Of a DNA stretch of 64,000 bases, positions 36,734-45,048 are shown in pieces. The DNA comes from Blattabacterium cuenoti (GTDB lineage: Bacteria; Bacteroidota; Bacteroidia; Flavobacteriales; Blattabacteriaceae), in NCBI RefSeq assembly GCF_014251735.1, contig NZ_CP059197.1, positions 486,501-550,500 of the forward strand. Reading direction: 5' to 3'. Every line of letters starts with the position of its first letter. Positions within the stretch are counted from its first letter, which is position 1. Below the pieces are notes generated by a model, which had not been told where the DNA came from, searched no databases, and worked only from the letters and a program-made list of their open reading frames with translations. Position numbers and translations under genes: made by a program.

Positions 36734-37993
36734 AAATCCAATAATAGTGCAACGTTCAAAAATTCTTTCATTTATTCTTTTTTTAGTTATCATTTCTATC
36801 AGAATAAATAAGATATAACCTCCATCTAATGACGGAACAGGAAATAGATTTAAGAAAGCTAACCATATGGATAAAGTGGCAGTTAAAGTCCAAAAAATCC
36901 ACCAATTCCATTGAGAAGGAAATTCTTTAGCCAAAGAAAAAAAACTCCCCACCTGTTTATAAGCTTTAGTTTCTATATGAAAAACGTTTTTCAAAAAAAA
37001 TATTTGATTTTTTAAAACATCCCAAGTTCTTTTTGCTCCATAAAGAAAACTTTCAATTATGGAATAATTTTTTTTTTCGAATAAAAAAATATTATCCATT
37101 TCCATAAAATTTTTGAGAGAAACTCCTAAGATTCCTTTTTGATCTAAAAAAACTTCTTTTTGAAGTAGTCTACCATTTCTGTTAATAGAAATCAAAATAG
37201 TTTGGTTCTTATATTTTGATAACATATCTTTTAATTGATCGGAAAATAAAAGAAACTCTGAATTAATCGCTAAAATTTCATCATTATTTTTTAGTCCAGA
37301 TTTATAAGCTTCTGAATTTTTTACTACGTAATTTATAATGGGGGGTACACGAGGCTTTATAAAAAAGCTGAATTCTTTTCTATCAAAAAAAAATCTTTTT
37401 TTATCATCATTTAATGATAAATGGATAACTTTTCCCATGCGATCTATAGTAATGGAATTACCTAAAATAATGGCTTTAGGAATATCATTAAAATAAGGGA
37501 TATATTTTCCGTTGACAAGTAGAATATTGTCTCCATTTATTAAACCTATTTTTTTCCCTAAATAATCTACCTCAATTCCATATTTAACATTTTTTGTAGG
37601 AAGATATGTGTCTCCATATTTAAATAGCAAAAAAGAAAAAATAATAATAGAAAATAACACATTTGAAATAATTCCTCCGGATACAATCAATAGTCTTTTT
37701 GTTGCAGATTTTGAACGAAATTCCCAATCTTTTGCAGAAGAAGAATCTATCTCTTCATTTCTCATCATTCCAGATATTTTAACATATCCTCCTAATGGGA
37801 TCCAACCTATTCCATAAATAGTTTGTCCTATTTTTTTTTTGAAAATAGAAAACCAAGGATCAAAAAACAAAAAAAATCTCTCTACACGTACTTTAAATGT
37901 TTTAGATAATAAAAAATGACCTAATTCATGAATAAGAATCAATATAGATATACTTAGTAGTAACTGTATGGATCTAACAAAAATAGACGTCAT
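36668..37993 (-). CDS. rseP: Site-2 membrane protease RseP
   Basis: Intramembrane zinc metalloprotease that cuts anti-sigma factors and leftover signal peptides. The 441 residues have the active-site helix LIHELGHFLLS (His22, Glu23, His26) in the first membrane segment. A tandem PDZ-like periplasmic region follows at about 130-300. The third zinc ligand region FPVPSLDGGY and two C-terminal membrane segments complete it. The 3' end overlaps fthC by 66 bases. No sigma-E or anti-sigma gene is nearby. Confidence 0.94.
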   Translation of the reverse strand: MTSIFVRSIQLLLSISILILIHELGHFLLSKTFKVRVERFFLFFDPWFSIFKKKIGQTIYGIGWIPLGGYVKISGMMRNEEIDSSSAKDWEFRSKSATKRLLIVSGGIISNVLFSIIIFSFLLFKYGDTYLPTKNVKYGIEVDYLGKKIGLINGDNILLVNGKYIPYFNDIPKAIILGNSITIDRMGKVIHLSLNDDKKRFFFDRKEFSFFIKPRVPPIINYVVKNSEAYKSGLKNNDEILAINSEFLLFSDQLKDMLSKYKNQTILISINRNGRLLQKEVFLDQKGILGVSLKNFMEMDNIFLFEKKNYSIIESFLYGAKRTWDVLKNQIFFLKNVFHIETKAYKQVGSFFSLAKEFPSQWNWWIFWTLTATLSIWLAFLNLFPVPSLDGGYILFILIEMITKKRINERIFERCTIIGFLIISLMMVMVIIWDIFKVFFS

Positions 37994-38095
37994 AAGTTAT
38001 AACATATTTTTGAAGATAAATTTAAACCTTTATTTCATTTTTTTCTATCGATAAAAAGTAATTTTATTTGTTTTATAAAAAACAACATAAAAATA

Positions 38096-38111
38096 TTCTT
38101 TCATTAAAGAA
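38096..38111. promoter_or_regulatory. Inverted repeat in the feo leader
   Basis: TTCTTT-CATT-AAAGAA, 6-base arms around a 4-base centre, about 40 bases upstream of feoA and in the shared gap with rseP. It is positioned as an operator might be for iron control, but it does not match a Fur box and could be chance in AT-rich DNA. Confidence 0.2.
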
Positions 38112-38152
38112 AGTATATTTAACGAAGAATATAATTTTAAATACATATAAAT

Positions 38153-38377
38153 TTGAACTTATCTAATCTTAAAAAAGGAGAAAAAGGGATTATAAAGGGA
38201 TATAAAAATGAAGATTTTCCTATCAAGTTGTTAGAATTAGGTGTTTTACCTGGTGTGAAATTTGAAATACTTTTTGTTTCTATTTTTTATGATCCACTAT
38301 GTATTATTTATGATCAATCTTGTTTAGCTTTACGTAAGAAAGAAGCGGAAAATATTCTCATAGAACCTATTATTTAG
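38153..38377 (+). CDS. feoA: FeoA-domain ferrous iron transport protein
   Basis: Small cytosolic SH3-like partner of FeoB, 74 residues, with LSNLKKGEKGIIKGY at the start and the LLELGVLPGVKFEI core. ALRKKEAENILIEP ends it. The start codon is TTG at 38153; no ATG fits the family N-terminus. It is followed 11 bases later by feoB. Together they import Fe(II), needed for the many Fe-S and heme proteins seen here. Confidence 0.93.
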   Translation: MNLSNLKKGEKGIIKGYKNEDFPIKLLELGVLPGVKFEILFVSIFYDPLCIIYDQSCLALRKKEAENILIEPII

Positions 38378-38388
38378 CAATAATAATA

Positions 38389-40461
38389 ATGCGACAAAGA
38401 ATAATTAAATTAGCTCTTATTGGAAATCCAAATGTCGGAAAAACTTCTTTGTTTAATCAACTAACTGGACTAAACCAAAAAGTTGGAAATTATTTAGGAG
38501 TCACAGTAGATAAAAAAATCGGATTTTTTTATTATAAAAATATACACTATCAGATAATAGATCTTCCAGGAACCTATAGCATATATCCATCATCTGAAGA
38601 TGAGGAAATAGTTTGTAAACTACTAAACAATATAGATGATATTGATTATCCAGATAAAATTATGGTTGTAGCTGACTCCTCGAATATTAAAAAAAGTCTT
38701 TTATTATTCAGACAGATACAAGATTTAGGTTTTCCTGTTCTCTTTATCTTGAATATGCTTGATGAAGCAAAAAAAAAGGGAGTTTTCATTGATCTAGAAA
38801 AACTTAAAAAACTTCTTATAACTGAAATCGTCTTAATCGATGCAAGAAAAGGAATAGGAATAGAGAATGTCAAACATACAATCAGTAGTCTGAACAATAA
38901 AAAAAATAAATTATCCTTCTTCTTTAATCCAGGATTATCTCATTCCATCGCTATTCAAGATGTCAAGGATGGTTATCATGTGAACTCTTATAGAGCTTGG
39001 TCTTATTTAGCAAATAATAAAAAATTCTTAAAAGATGATGGACTTTTGAATAAAATTAAGAAAAAACATAATATCATTTCTAAAAAATTACAAATCATAG
39101 AAACATTAGATAGATATGAAGAAATAGGAAAAATTTTTTCTAAAACAGTTTCTAAATTTATTTCAGATCAGAAAAAAAATTCTTTAGATTTTTCTAAAAA
39201 GATAGATAATTATTTATTATTACATCCTTTTTGGGGTTATTTCATTTTCTTTTTCTTGTTGTTTATTATATTTCAAAGTGTCTTTTTTTGGGCAGAAACT
39301 CCTAAAAAAATTATAGAATTTTTTTTTTCCATTCTTCAAAAAAAACTAGAAAATATTTATCCAGGTCCCATCAACAATTTTTTTGTACAAGGGTTTTTAC
39401 CTGGAATTAGTACGATCATCACTTTTATTCCACAAATTTTTCTTTTATTATTTTTTCTTCTTCTTATGGAAGAAAGTGGTTATATAAGCAGAGTGATATT
39501 TTTAATGGATAGAATTATGCGTCCATTTGGATTAAATGGAAAAAGTGTAGTTCCTCTTATTTCTAGCGTAGCCTGTGCTATCCCTGCAATAATGTCTGCT
39601 AGACATATTGAAAACTATAGAGATCGTTTAATCACCATTTTAGTAACTCCTTTTATCACATGTTCTGCTCGATTACCTGTTTACATATTAATAATTTCTC
39701 TCATCATTCCGGATAAAAAATGGTATTTCATTCAGTTGAGAGGATTGGTACTTATGGGGATGTACCTTTTAGGTTTCTTTTCTGCTTTAAGTATATCCAT
39801 GATTCTTCATCTATTTCTTAAAAAAGATTATCAAAGTCATCTTATTATGGAAATGCCTACTTATAAATATCCCATATTCGGGAATATATTGATTACTCTA
39901 TGGATAAATATCAAATCTTTCATGTATAACGCGGGAAAAATAATTGTATTATTAAGTGTATTAATTTGGGTTTTAGGATCTTTTGGTCCAAAAAAAGATA
40001 TTATTCCATACAGGAAATATTCTATTAGTTTTGAAAACATATTTGAAAAAAAAAAATTACCTAATTCTTATTTGGGTTTACTAGGAAAGAAAATGGAACC
40101 ATTTATTCTTCCATTAGGATATGATTGGAAAATAGGAATAGGATTAATCTCTTCTCTTGTAGCAAGAGAAGTATTTGTTAGTACTATGGCTTCTGTATAT
40201 AGTATAGAAAAAAATGGAAATTTTTTATTAAAAGAAAAAATGAAAAAAGAAATATTCTATGATACAGGAAAACCGGTTTACAATTTGGCTACAGGATTTT
40301 CTTTGCTCTTTTTCTATGCTTTTTCTATGCAATGTCTAAGTACCTTATCTATAGTAAAAAAAGAGACAAAGTCTTGGAAGTGGCCCATAATACAATTCTT
40401 TTTTATGACCACATTGGCTTATAGTTCTTCTTTTTTCATTTATCAAATATTAAAAACCTAA
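38389..40461 (+). CDS. feoB: Ferrous iron transporter FeoB
   Basis: GTP-binding inner-membrane Fe(II) permease, 690 residues. The G domain (1-165) has G1 GNPNVGKTS, G3 DLPGTYS and G4 NMLDEA. A helical GDI region follows, then about eight to ten membrane segments with the Gate motifs (FLMDRIMRPFGLNGKS, SVACAIPAIMSAR, TPFITCSARLPVY). It is somewhat shorter than the usual 700-770. An A11 tract (40046-40056) lies in the frame. The tiny Cys-rich gene begins 3 bases after its stop. Confidence 0.95.
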   Translation: MRQRIIKLALIGNPNVGKTSLFNQLTGLNQKVGNYLGVTVDKKIGFFYYKNIHYQIIDLPGTYSIYPSSEDEEIVCKLLNNIDDIDYPDKIMVVADSSNIKKSLLLFRQIQDLGFPVLFILNMLDEAKKKGVFIDLEKLKKLLITEIVLIDARKGIGIENVKHTISSLNNKKNKLSFFFNPGLSHSIAIQDVKDGYHVNSYRAWSYLANNKKFLKDDGLLNKIKKKHNIISKKLQIIETLDRYEEIGKIFSKTVSKFISDQKKNSLDFSKKIDNYLLLHPFWGYFIFFFLLFIIFQSVFFWAETPKKIIEFFFSILQKKLENIYPGPINNFFVQGFLPGISTIITFIPQIFLLLFFLLLMEESGYISRVIFLMDRIMRPFGLNGKSVVPLISSVACAIPAIMSARHIENYRDRLITILVTPFITCSARLPVYILIISLIIPDKKWYFIQLRGLVLMGMYLLGFFSALSISMILHLFLKKDYQSHLIMEMPTYKYPIFGNILITLWINIKSFMYNAGKIIVLLSVLIWVLGSFGPKKDIIPYRKYSISFENIFEKKKLPNSYLGLLGKKMEPFILPLGYDWKIGIGLISSLVAREVFVSTMASVYSIEKNGNFLLKEKMKKEIFYDTGKPVYNLATGFSLLFFYAFSMQCLSTLSIVKKETKSWKWPIIQFFFMTTLAYSSSFFIYQILKT

Positions 40462-40464
40462 AAT

Positions 40465-40602
40465 GTGAATGTGCAGTATATTATTATTGGTTTATTTTTT
40501 TTGTATTCCATATTTTATTTTATCAAAAATTTATTAAAATTTTTCTCTACTAAAACTAGTAGTCTTTGTAAAAAGAAATGTAAATGTAATTGTAGATTAT
40601 AA
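40465..40602 (+). CDS. FeoB-associated Cys-rich membrane peptide
   Basis: A 45-residue frame directly after feoB, too short for routine gene calling. It reads from a GTG at 40465 (or 40471): MNVQYIIIGLFFLYSIF starts a membrane segment to about residue 25. A basic tail ends with CKKKCKCNC near residues 35-43. This matches the layout of the FeoB-associated Cys-rich family, found after feoB in other phyla: one membrane helix plus a C-terminal Cys cluster likely to bind iron. An ATG at 40463 is followed at once by a stop. The end overlaps ddl by 6 bases. Confidence 0.75.
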   Translation: MNVQYIIIGLFFLYSIFYFIKNLLKFFSTKTSSLCKKKCKCNCRL

Positions 40603-41598
40603 ATTTTTTTTCTTGAAAGATTCAATAGAATCGTATATATTCTTTTTAAATAACTCAGATAAAGATATCCCAGCTATTCTCAATTGTTTGGGAAGTATAC
40701 TTTCTTCCGAAAGTCCAGGAATTGTATTAATTTCTAAAAAAAAAGGATCTCCGTTTACCAGTATATATTCCGATCTAGATATAGATGATAAATTTAAAAT
40801 TTCATAAACTTTTTTTGCCAATTTTTGTATCTTTTTTTCAATACTTGGTAATAATCTAGCAGGTGTTATTTCTTGAGACTTTCCAGAATACTTCGATTCA
40901 AAATCGAAGAAATCATTTCTACTGATAATTTCTGTAATAGGCAAAACTTTAATTTCCTGATTCCATGAAATCACTCCTACTGAAACTTCAGTTCCTTTTA
41001 GAAATGATTCTACAATAATTTCTTGATCTTTTTTAAAAGCATGTTCTATCGCATGTGATAATTCTTTTTCTTGATATACTTTAGATATACCTAAACTAGA
41101 TCCGGATCTATTAGGTTTTACAAAACATGGTAATCCTACTTTTTTTATAATTTCTTTTTCACAAAAAAATTGGTTTTTATTTAAAAAAAAGGAATGAGCT
41201 GTTTTGATACCAAATTCTTTCAAGAAGGTTAAACAATATTTTTTATTAAAAGTGATACTGGCATGATGAAAATGACATCCTGTATAGGGGATTCTTAGTA
41301 AATGAAAATAAGCTTGTAAAACTCCGTCTTCTCCTGGAGTTCCATGTATAGCATTAAAAACACAATCAAATTTCAAAATTTGATCATTTGTAATACAAAC
41401 GGTAAAATCATGTTTATTTACAGGGTACTCTTTATTATTTTTATCCTTTAGAATCCATTTATCTATGAATAAATAGATTTTATAAACTTCAAATTCTTCT
41501 TGTTCTTTACTTAAATTTTTGTAAACGACTTCTCCACTTTTTAACGAAATAACAGATTCCTCTGTATAACCTCCCATCACAACAGCTATTTTTTTCAT
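40597..41598 (-). CDS. ddl: D-alanine--D-alanine ligase
   Basis: ATP-grasp enzyme that makes the D-Ala-D-Ala dipeptide of peptidoglycan. The 333 residues include MGGYTEESVISLKSG, AIHGTPGEDGVLQAY, LPCFVKPNRSGSSLG, VESFLKGTEVSVG, and FLEINTIPGLSEESILP with the Mg ligands Glu and Asn. It is divergent from the PASTA-rluD pair, the same grouping as in other Flavobacteriia. Its 3' end overlaps the Feo peptide by 6 bases. Confidence 0.96.
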   Translation of the reverse strand: MKKIAVVMGGYTEESVISLKSGEVVYKNLSKEQEEFEVYKIYLFIDKWILKDKNNKEYPVNKHDFTVCITNDQILKFDCVFNAIHGTPGEDGVLQAYFHLLRIPYTGCHFHHASITFNKKYCLTFLKEFGIKTAHSFFLNKNQFFCEKEIIKKVGLPCFVKPNRSGSSLGISKVYQEKELSHAIEHAFKKDQEIIVESFLKGTEVSVGVISWNQEIKVLPITEIISRNDFFDFESKYSGKSQEITPARLLPSIEKKIQKLAKKVYEILNLSSISRSEYILVNGDPFFLEINTIPGLSEESILPKQLRIAGISLSELFKKNIYDSIESFKKKNL

Positions 41599-41652
41599 TA
41601 TTATCTATTTTTTTTATATTAATTAGTTACATTTTATTTTATTCATTATTAC

Positions 41653-42561
41653 ATGAAGTATTCAAAATATTGTTTGATTTTACTTCTAAATTTGTTAATT
41701 GCTATATTTATTTTATATAAAATAACTAGTCTAGCATTAAAATGGGTGGATTTTTATACAAAACACGGATCTTACGTGATTGTTCCAAACCTCCGCTACT
41801 TAACTTTAAACCAATCTATATCTATTTTAAAAAAATTAGGATTAAAATATGATGTAGATACATCACATTACGATCCATCTTTTAAACCTTATCAAGTCCT
41901 TTCATTTTTTCCAGAAGCAGGAGACCCTGTGAAAGTAGGAAGATATATATACATACAAGCTAATGCAAAAAAATTTCAAACCACAGTTCTACCCAATATA
42001 ATTAATAAAAACAAACGTATAGCGATCAAATTACTTCATGCCAATCATATCCTGGTGAAAGATATAAAATATGTAAATGATCTTTCTAAGGATACGGTTT
42101 TAAAAGTAGTTTATAAAGGAAAAATCATTCCATCTGGATCCATTCTTCCACATCAAGATGGAATCACATTAATAATCGGAAAAGGATACGAAAAAAATAA
42201 TTATTCATATCCGGTTCCAAATGTGACTGGGATGTCTTTATCTAATGCCACCTATACTTTGAAAGAAAAATTATTTAACATCATTAATTTTTATTATGAT
42301 GATCCATTGGATGATGATCCTACTGCTACGAAAGCAAAAGTATATCGTCAAGAACCTTCTCCTGGAAAAAAACAGGATAAAAACAAACCCATTTATCTAT
42401 GGTTAACTACTAAACCTTTAGATAGTTTAATCAAAACATCTGAATCCAATGAATCAAACAAAAATTATTCAACAAAAAACATGGAAGAAGAAAAAACTCC
42501 AATAAACAAAGAAATTAATGAACAAAAGACAAAACCTTCTGTTTTTGGAAAACAATCTTAA
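41653..42561 (+). CDS. Membrane-anchored PASTA-domain protein
   Basis: 302 residues with one N-terminal membrane helix (about 6-28) and three extracytoplasmic PASTA domains (about 37-101, 105-176 and 186-251), then a hydrophilic S/N/K/E tail. PASTA modules bind muropeptides or beta-lactam-like ligands. Here there is no kinase or penicillin-binding domain, so it may be a structural or sensory partner for cell-wall synthesis. It lies between ddl (divergent, 54 bases) and rluD (11 bases downstream). Confidence 0.88.
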   Translation: MKYSKYCLILLLNLLIAIFILYKITSLALKWVDFYTKHGSYVIVPNLRYLTLNQSISILKKLGLKYDVDTSHYDPSFKPYQVLSFFPEAGDPVKVGRYIYIQANAKKFQTTVLPNIINKNKRIAIKLLHANHILVKDIKYVNDLSKDTVLKVVYKGKIIPSGSILPHQDGITLIIGKGYEKNNYSYPVPNVTGMSLSNATYTLKEKLFNIINFYYDDPLDDDPTATKAKVYRQEPSPGKKQDKNKPIYLWLTTKPLDSLIKTSESNESNKNYSTKNMEEEKTPINKEINEQKTKPSVFGKQS

Positions 42562-42572
42562 AATCAAAAAAA

Positions 42573-43562
42573 ATGTCTATAAAAAAATTTAAGTTTTTTG
42601 TAGATAAATATCAAAAAACCATTCGAATTGACAAATTTTTGAGGAAATACATTCAAAATATTAGCAGAAACCAAATTCAAAAGGCTACTAATTATGGAAA
42701 GATTTTAGTCAATCAATGTATTATAAAAAAAAATTATAAAATAAAACCTTTTGATCTTGTGGAAGCAGAGATTTCTTATCCTCCCATTTTAGATTCAGAA
42801 TATAAAAATATTATTGCAGAAAACATCCCACTAAATATTATTTATGAAGATGAAGATATTATTGTTATCAACAAGACTGCAGGAATGGTAGTCCATCCAG
42901 GTTTTGGAAACGAAAAAGGAACATTAATTCATGGAATTAAATATCATTTTAAAAATAATCATCAATTATATCGATTAGGTTTAGTTCACCGAATAGATAA
43001 AGATACTACAGGTTTACTTGTTGTAGCTAAAAATGAATATGCACAAAAATATTTATTTAAACAATTTATTTCTAAAACGATTCAAAGAAAATATCTCGCA
43101 TTAGTATGGGGAAACATACAAAAAAAAGAAGGAACGATAAGTGGTTTTATAGGAAGAGATCCTAATCATAGGAAAAGACAGACTCTTTTTCAAAGAGATT
43201 TTTCCAGAAGTAGATATTCCGTTACTCATTATAAAGTTTTGGAAAGATTTAAATATCTTACCTATGTTTCTTGTAATTTAGAAACAGGAAAAACGCATCA
43301 AATAAGAGTTCATTTCAAATATTTAGGACACCCATTGTTCAATGATTATACTTATGGTGGAGATAAAATATTTATGAAAAAATATTTACCGAAAAAATCG
43401 GTATCTTTTTTCAAAGAATGTTTAAATATTTTGAAAAGACAAGCTTTACATGCAGCATCCCTTTCTTTTATTCATCCAAAAAATGGAAAATGTCATTTCA
43501 CCTGTTCAATACCTGAAGATTTGAAAAAAGTTATCCAAAAATTAAGAAATAAATTTTTATAA
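42573..43562 (+). CDS. rluD: RluD-family 23S rRNA pseudouridine synthase
   Basis: Converts uridines of 23S rRNA to pseudouridine. The 329 residues have an N-terminal S4 RNA-binding domain (RIDKFLRKYIQNISRNQIQ) and the catalytic motif GLVHRIDKDTTGLLV with the nucleophilic Asp in RIDKDTTG. LETGKTHQIRVHFKYLGHP follows. It probably shares a transcript with the PASTA gene. Its last 6 bases overlap mgtE. RluC and RluA subfamilies are possible alternatives; length and S4 domain favour RluD. Confidence 0.9.
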   Translation: MSIKKFKFFVDKYQKTIRIDKFLRKYIQNISRNQIQKATNYGKILVNQCIIKKNYKIKPFDLVEAEISYPPILDSEYKNIIAENIPLNIIYEDEDIIVINKTAGMVVHPGFGNEKGTLIHGIKYHFKNNHQLYRLGLVHRIDKDTTGLLVVAKNEYAQKYLFKQFISKTIQRKYLALVWGNIQKKEGTISGFIGRDPNHRKRQTLFQRDFSRSRYSVTHYKVLERFKYLTYVSCNLETGKTHQIRVHFKYLGHPLFNDYTYGGDKIFMKKYLPKKSVSFFKECLNILKRQALHAASLSFIHPKNGKCHFTCSIPEDLKKVIQKLRNKFL

Positions 43563-44915
43563 CAAGGTCCCACGAAGAAGAATATAAGATATTGAAAAAT
43601 ATATAATCAACCCGACCACATCTACCAATGTTGCTACAAATGGAGCAGAAGAACTAGCTGGATCTCCTCTAAATTTTTTGATAATAAAAGGTAACATAGA
43701 TCCACTAAATGTTCCCCATAGTACGACTCCAATTAAAGATAAAAAAAGAGTTAACCCCACTAATATACAATGAGGTCCATAATTAAAAAAATTTATCTTA
43801 TGCCATGTCAAAACACGTATAAAACCCGTTAACCCCAAAATGCTTCCTAAAAAAAAACCACATATAATTTCTCTTCGCATCACGATCCACCAATCTTTCA
43901 TTTTCACTTCTCCTAAAGCCATGGCTTGAATAATTAGACTTGCTGCTTGAGATCCACTATTTCCACCACTAGAAACAACCAAAGGAATAAATAAGGCTAA
44001 AACAACCGCTTTTTCTATAGCACTGGAAAAATACTGCATTACTGTGGTAGTGAACATCTCACCTATAAATAACAAAGTTAACCATCCTGCCCTTTTCTTA
44101 ATGAGTTTGGATAAAGGAACATTCATATATGATTGATTCAACGCTTCCATTCCACCTATTTTTTGGATATCTTCTCTGTAATTTTCATTTACAACCCATA
44201 AAATATCATCTATAGTAACTATTCCAAGCAAAATTTTTTGATCATCTATTACAGGTAGTGATACTCTATTATTCATAGAAAATATCTTAGTAGCTTCTTC
44301 TTCAGTATCAGTAACACTTAAAGCGGCTGTGTATCGTCCATCCATCAAATCAACTACTTTTGTAGCTGGATCTACTAATAAAAATTCTTGTATTTTTATG
44401 TCGTCCACTAATTTTCCTTTTTGATTGACTATATAAACTATTTCTATCACATCACTATTTTTACCTTCTTTGCGTATATAGTCTAATACTTCTTGTACAC
44501 TCCAAGTGTCTTGTACAGCAAGATAGTATGGAATCATTAGACGGCCTACACTGTTTTCAGGATATCCTAAAGAAACTAAGGTATTACGTTTTTCTTCCGG
44601 ATTTAAATATTTAATTAAATCTTTCAAAGAATTTTTTGGAAGATTTTCCAAGAATGAAACACGATCGTCTACTGATAGTTTATTCAACAATTCCATCATT
44701 TTAATTGAAGGAAGACTTTCTATAATTTTTTTTTTTATAGGAAAATCTAAAACTTTAAAAACAGAAATTCCTCTATTTATTTTCAATAAAATGAATATGT
44801 CTACAACTTTATCCGGATAATTTTGAATTAATTTAACTAGGAAACTAATAGTTTGATTATTTAAAAACTTTTCGTTAATATGATTTTCTAAACAATCTTT
44901 ATGGTGATTAAACAT
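43557..44915 (-). CDS. mgtE: Magnesium transporter MgtE
   Basis: Mg2+-gated magnesium channel. The 452 residues show an N-terminal superhelical domain (about 20-130) and two CBS domains (about 140-255). The membrane part carries the pore helices (PLVVSSGGNSGSQAASLIIQ, and SSAPFVATLVDVVGLIIYF near the end). It is complete and a single-gene unit between rluD (overlapping by 6 bases at the 3' ends) and leuS (divergent). Confidence 0.95.
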   Translation of the reverse strand: MFNHHKDCLENHINEKFLNNQTISFLVKLIQNYPDKVVDIFILLKINRGISVFKVLDFPIKKKIIESLPSIKMMELLNKLSVDDRVSFLENLPKNSLKDLIKYLNPEEKRNTLVSLGYPENSVGRLMIPYYLAVQDTWSVQEVLDYIRKEGKNSDVIEIVYIVNQKGKLVDDIKIQEFLLVDPATKVVDLMDGRYTAALSVTDTEEEATKIFSMNNRVSLPVIDDQKILLGIVTIDDILWVVNENYREDIQKIGGMEALNQSYMNVPLSKLIKKRAGWLTLLFIGEMFTTTVMQYFSSAIEKAVVLALFIPLVVSSGGNSGSQAASLIIQAMALGEVKMKDWWIVMRREIICGFFLGSILGLTGFIRVLTWHKINFFNYGPHCILVGLTLFLSLIGVVLWGTFSGSMLPFIIKKFRGDPASSSAPFVATLVDVVGLIIYFSISYILLRGTLL

Positions 44916-45048
44916 TTCTTTTCTTTTTTAGAAAAACTTTTTTTTCATTATCATCAAATTTTGAAATGAAAAATTTCATCCAGCTAGAAATTACTAAAAT
45001 TACGTAATAAAATCATTGTATTTTTACAAAATTTAAAATAGAATAAAC

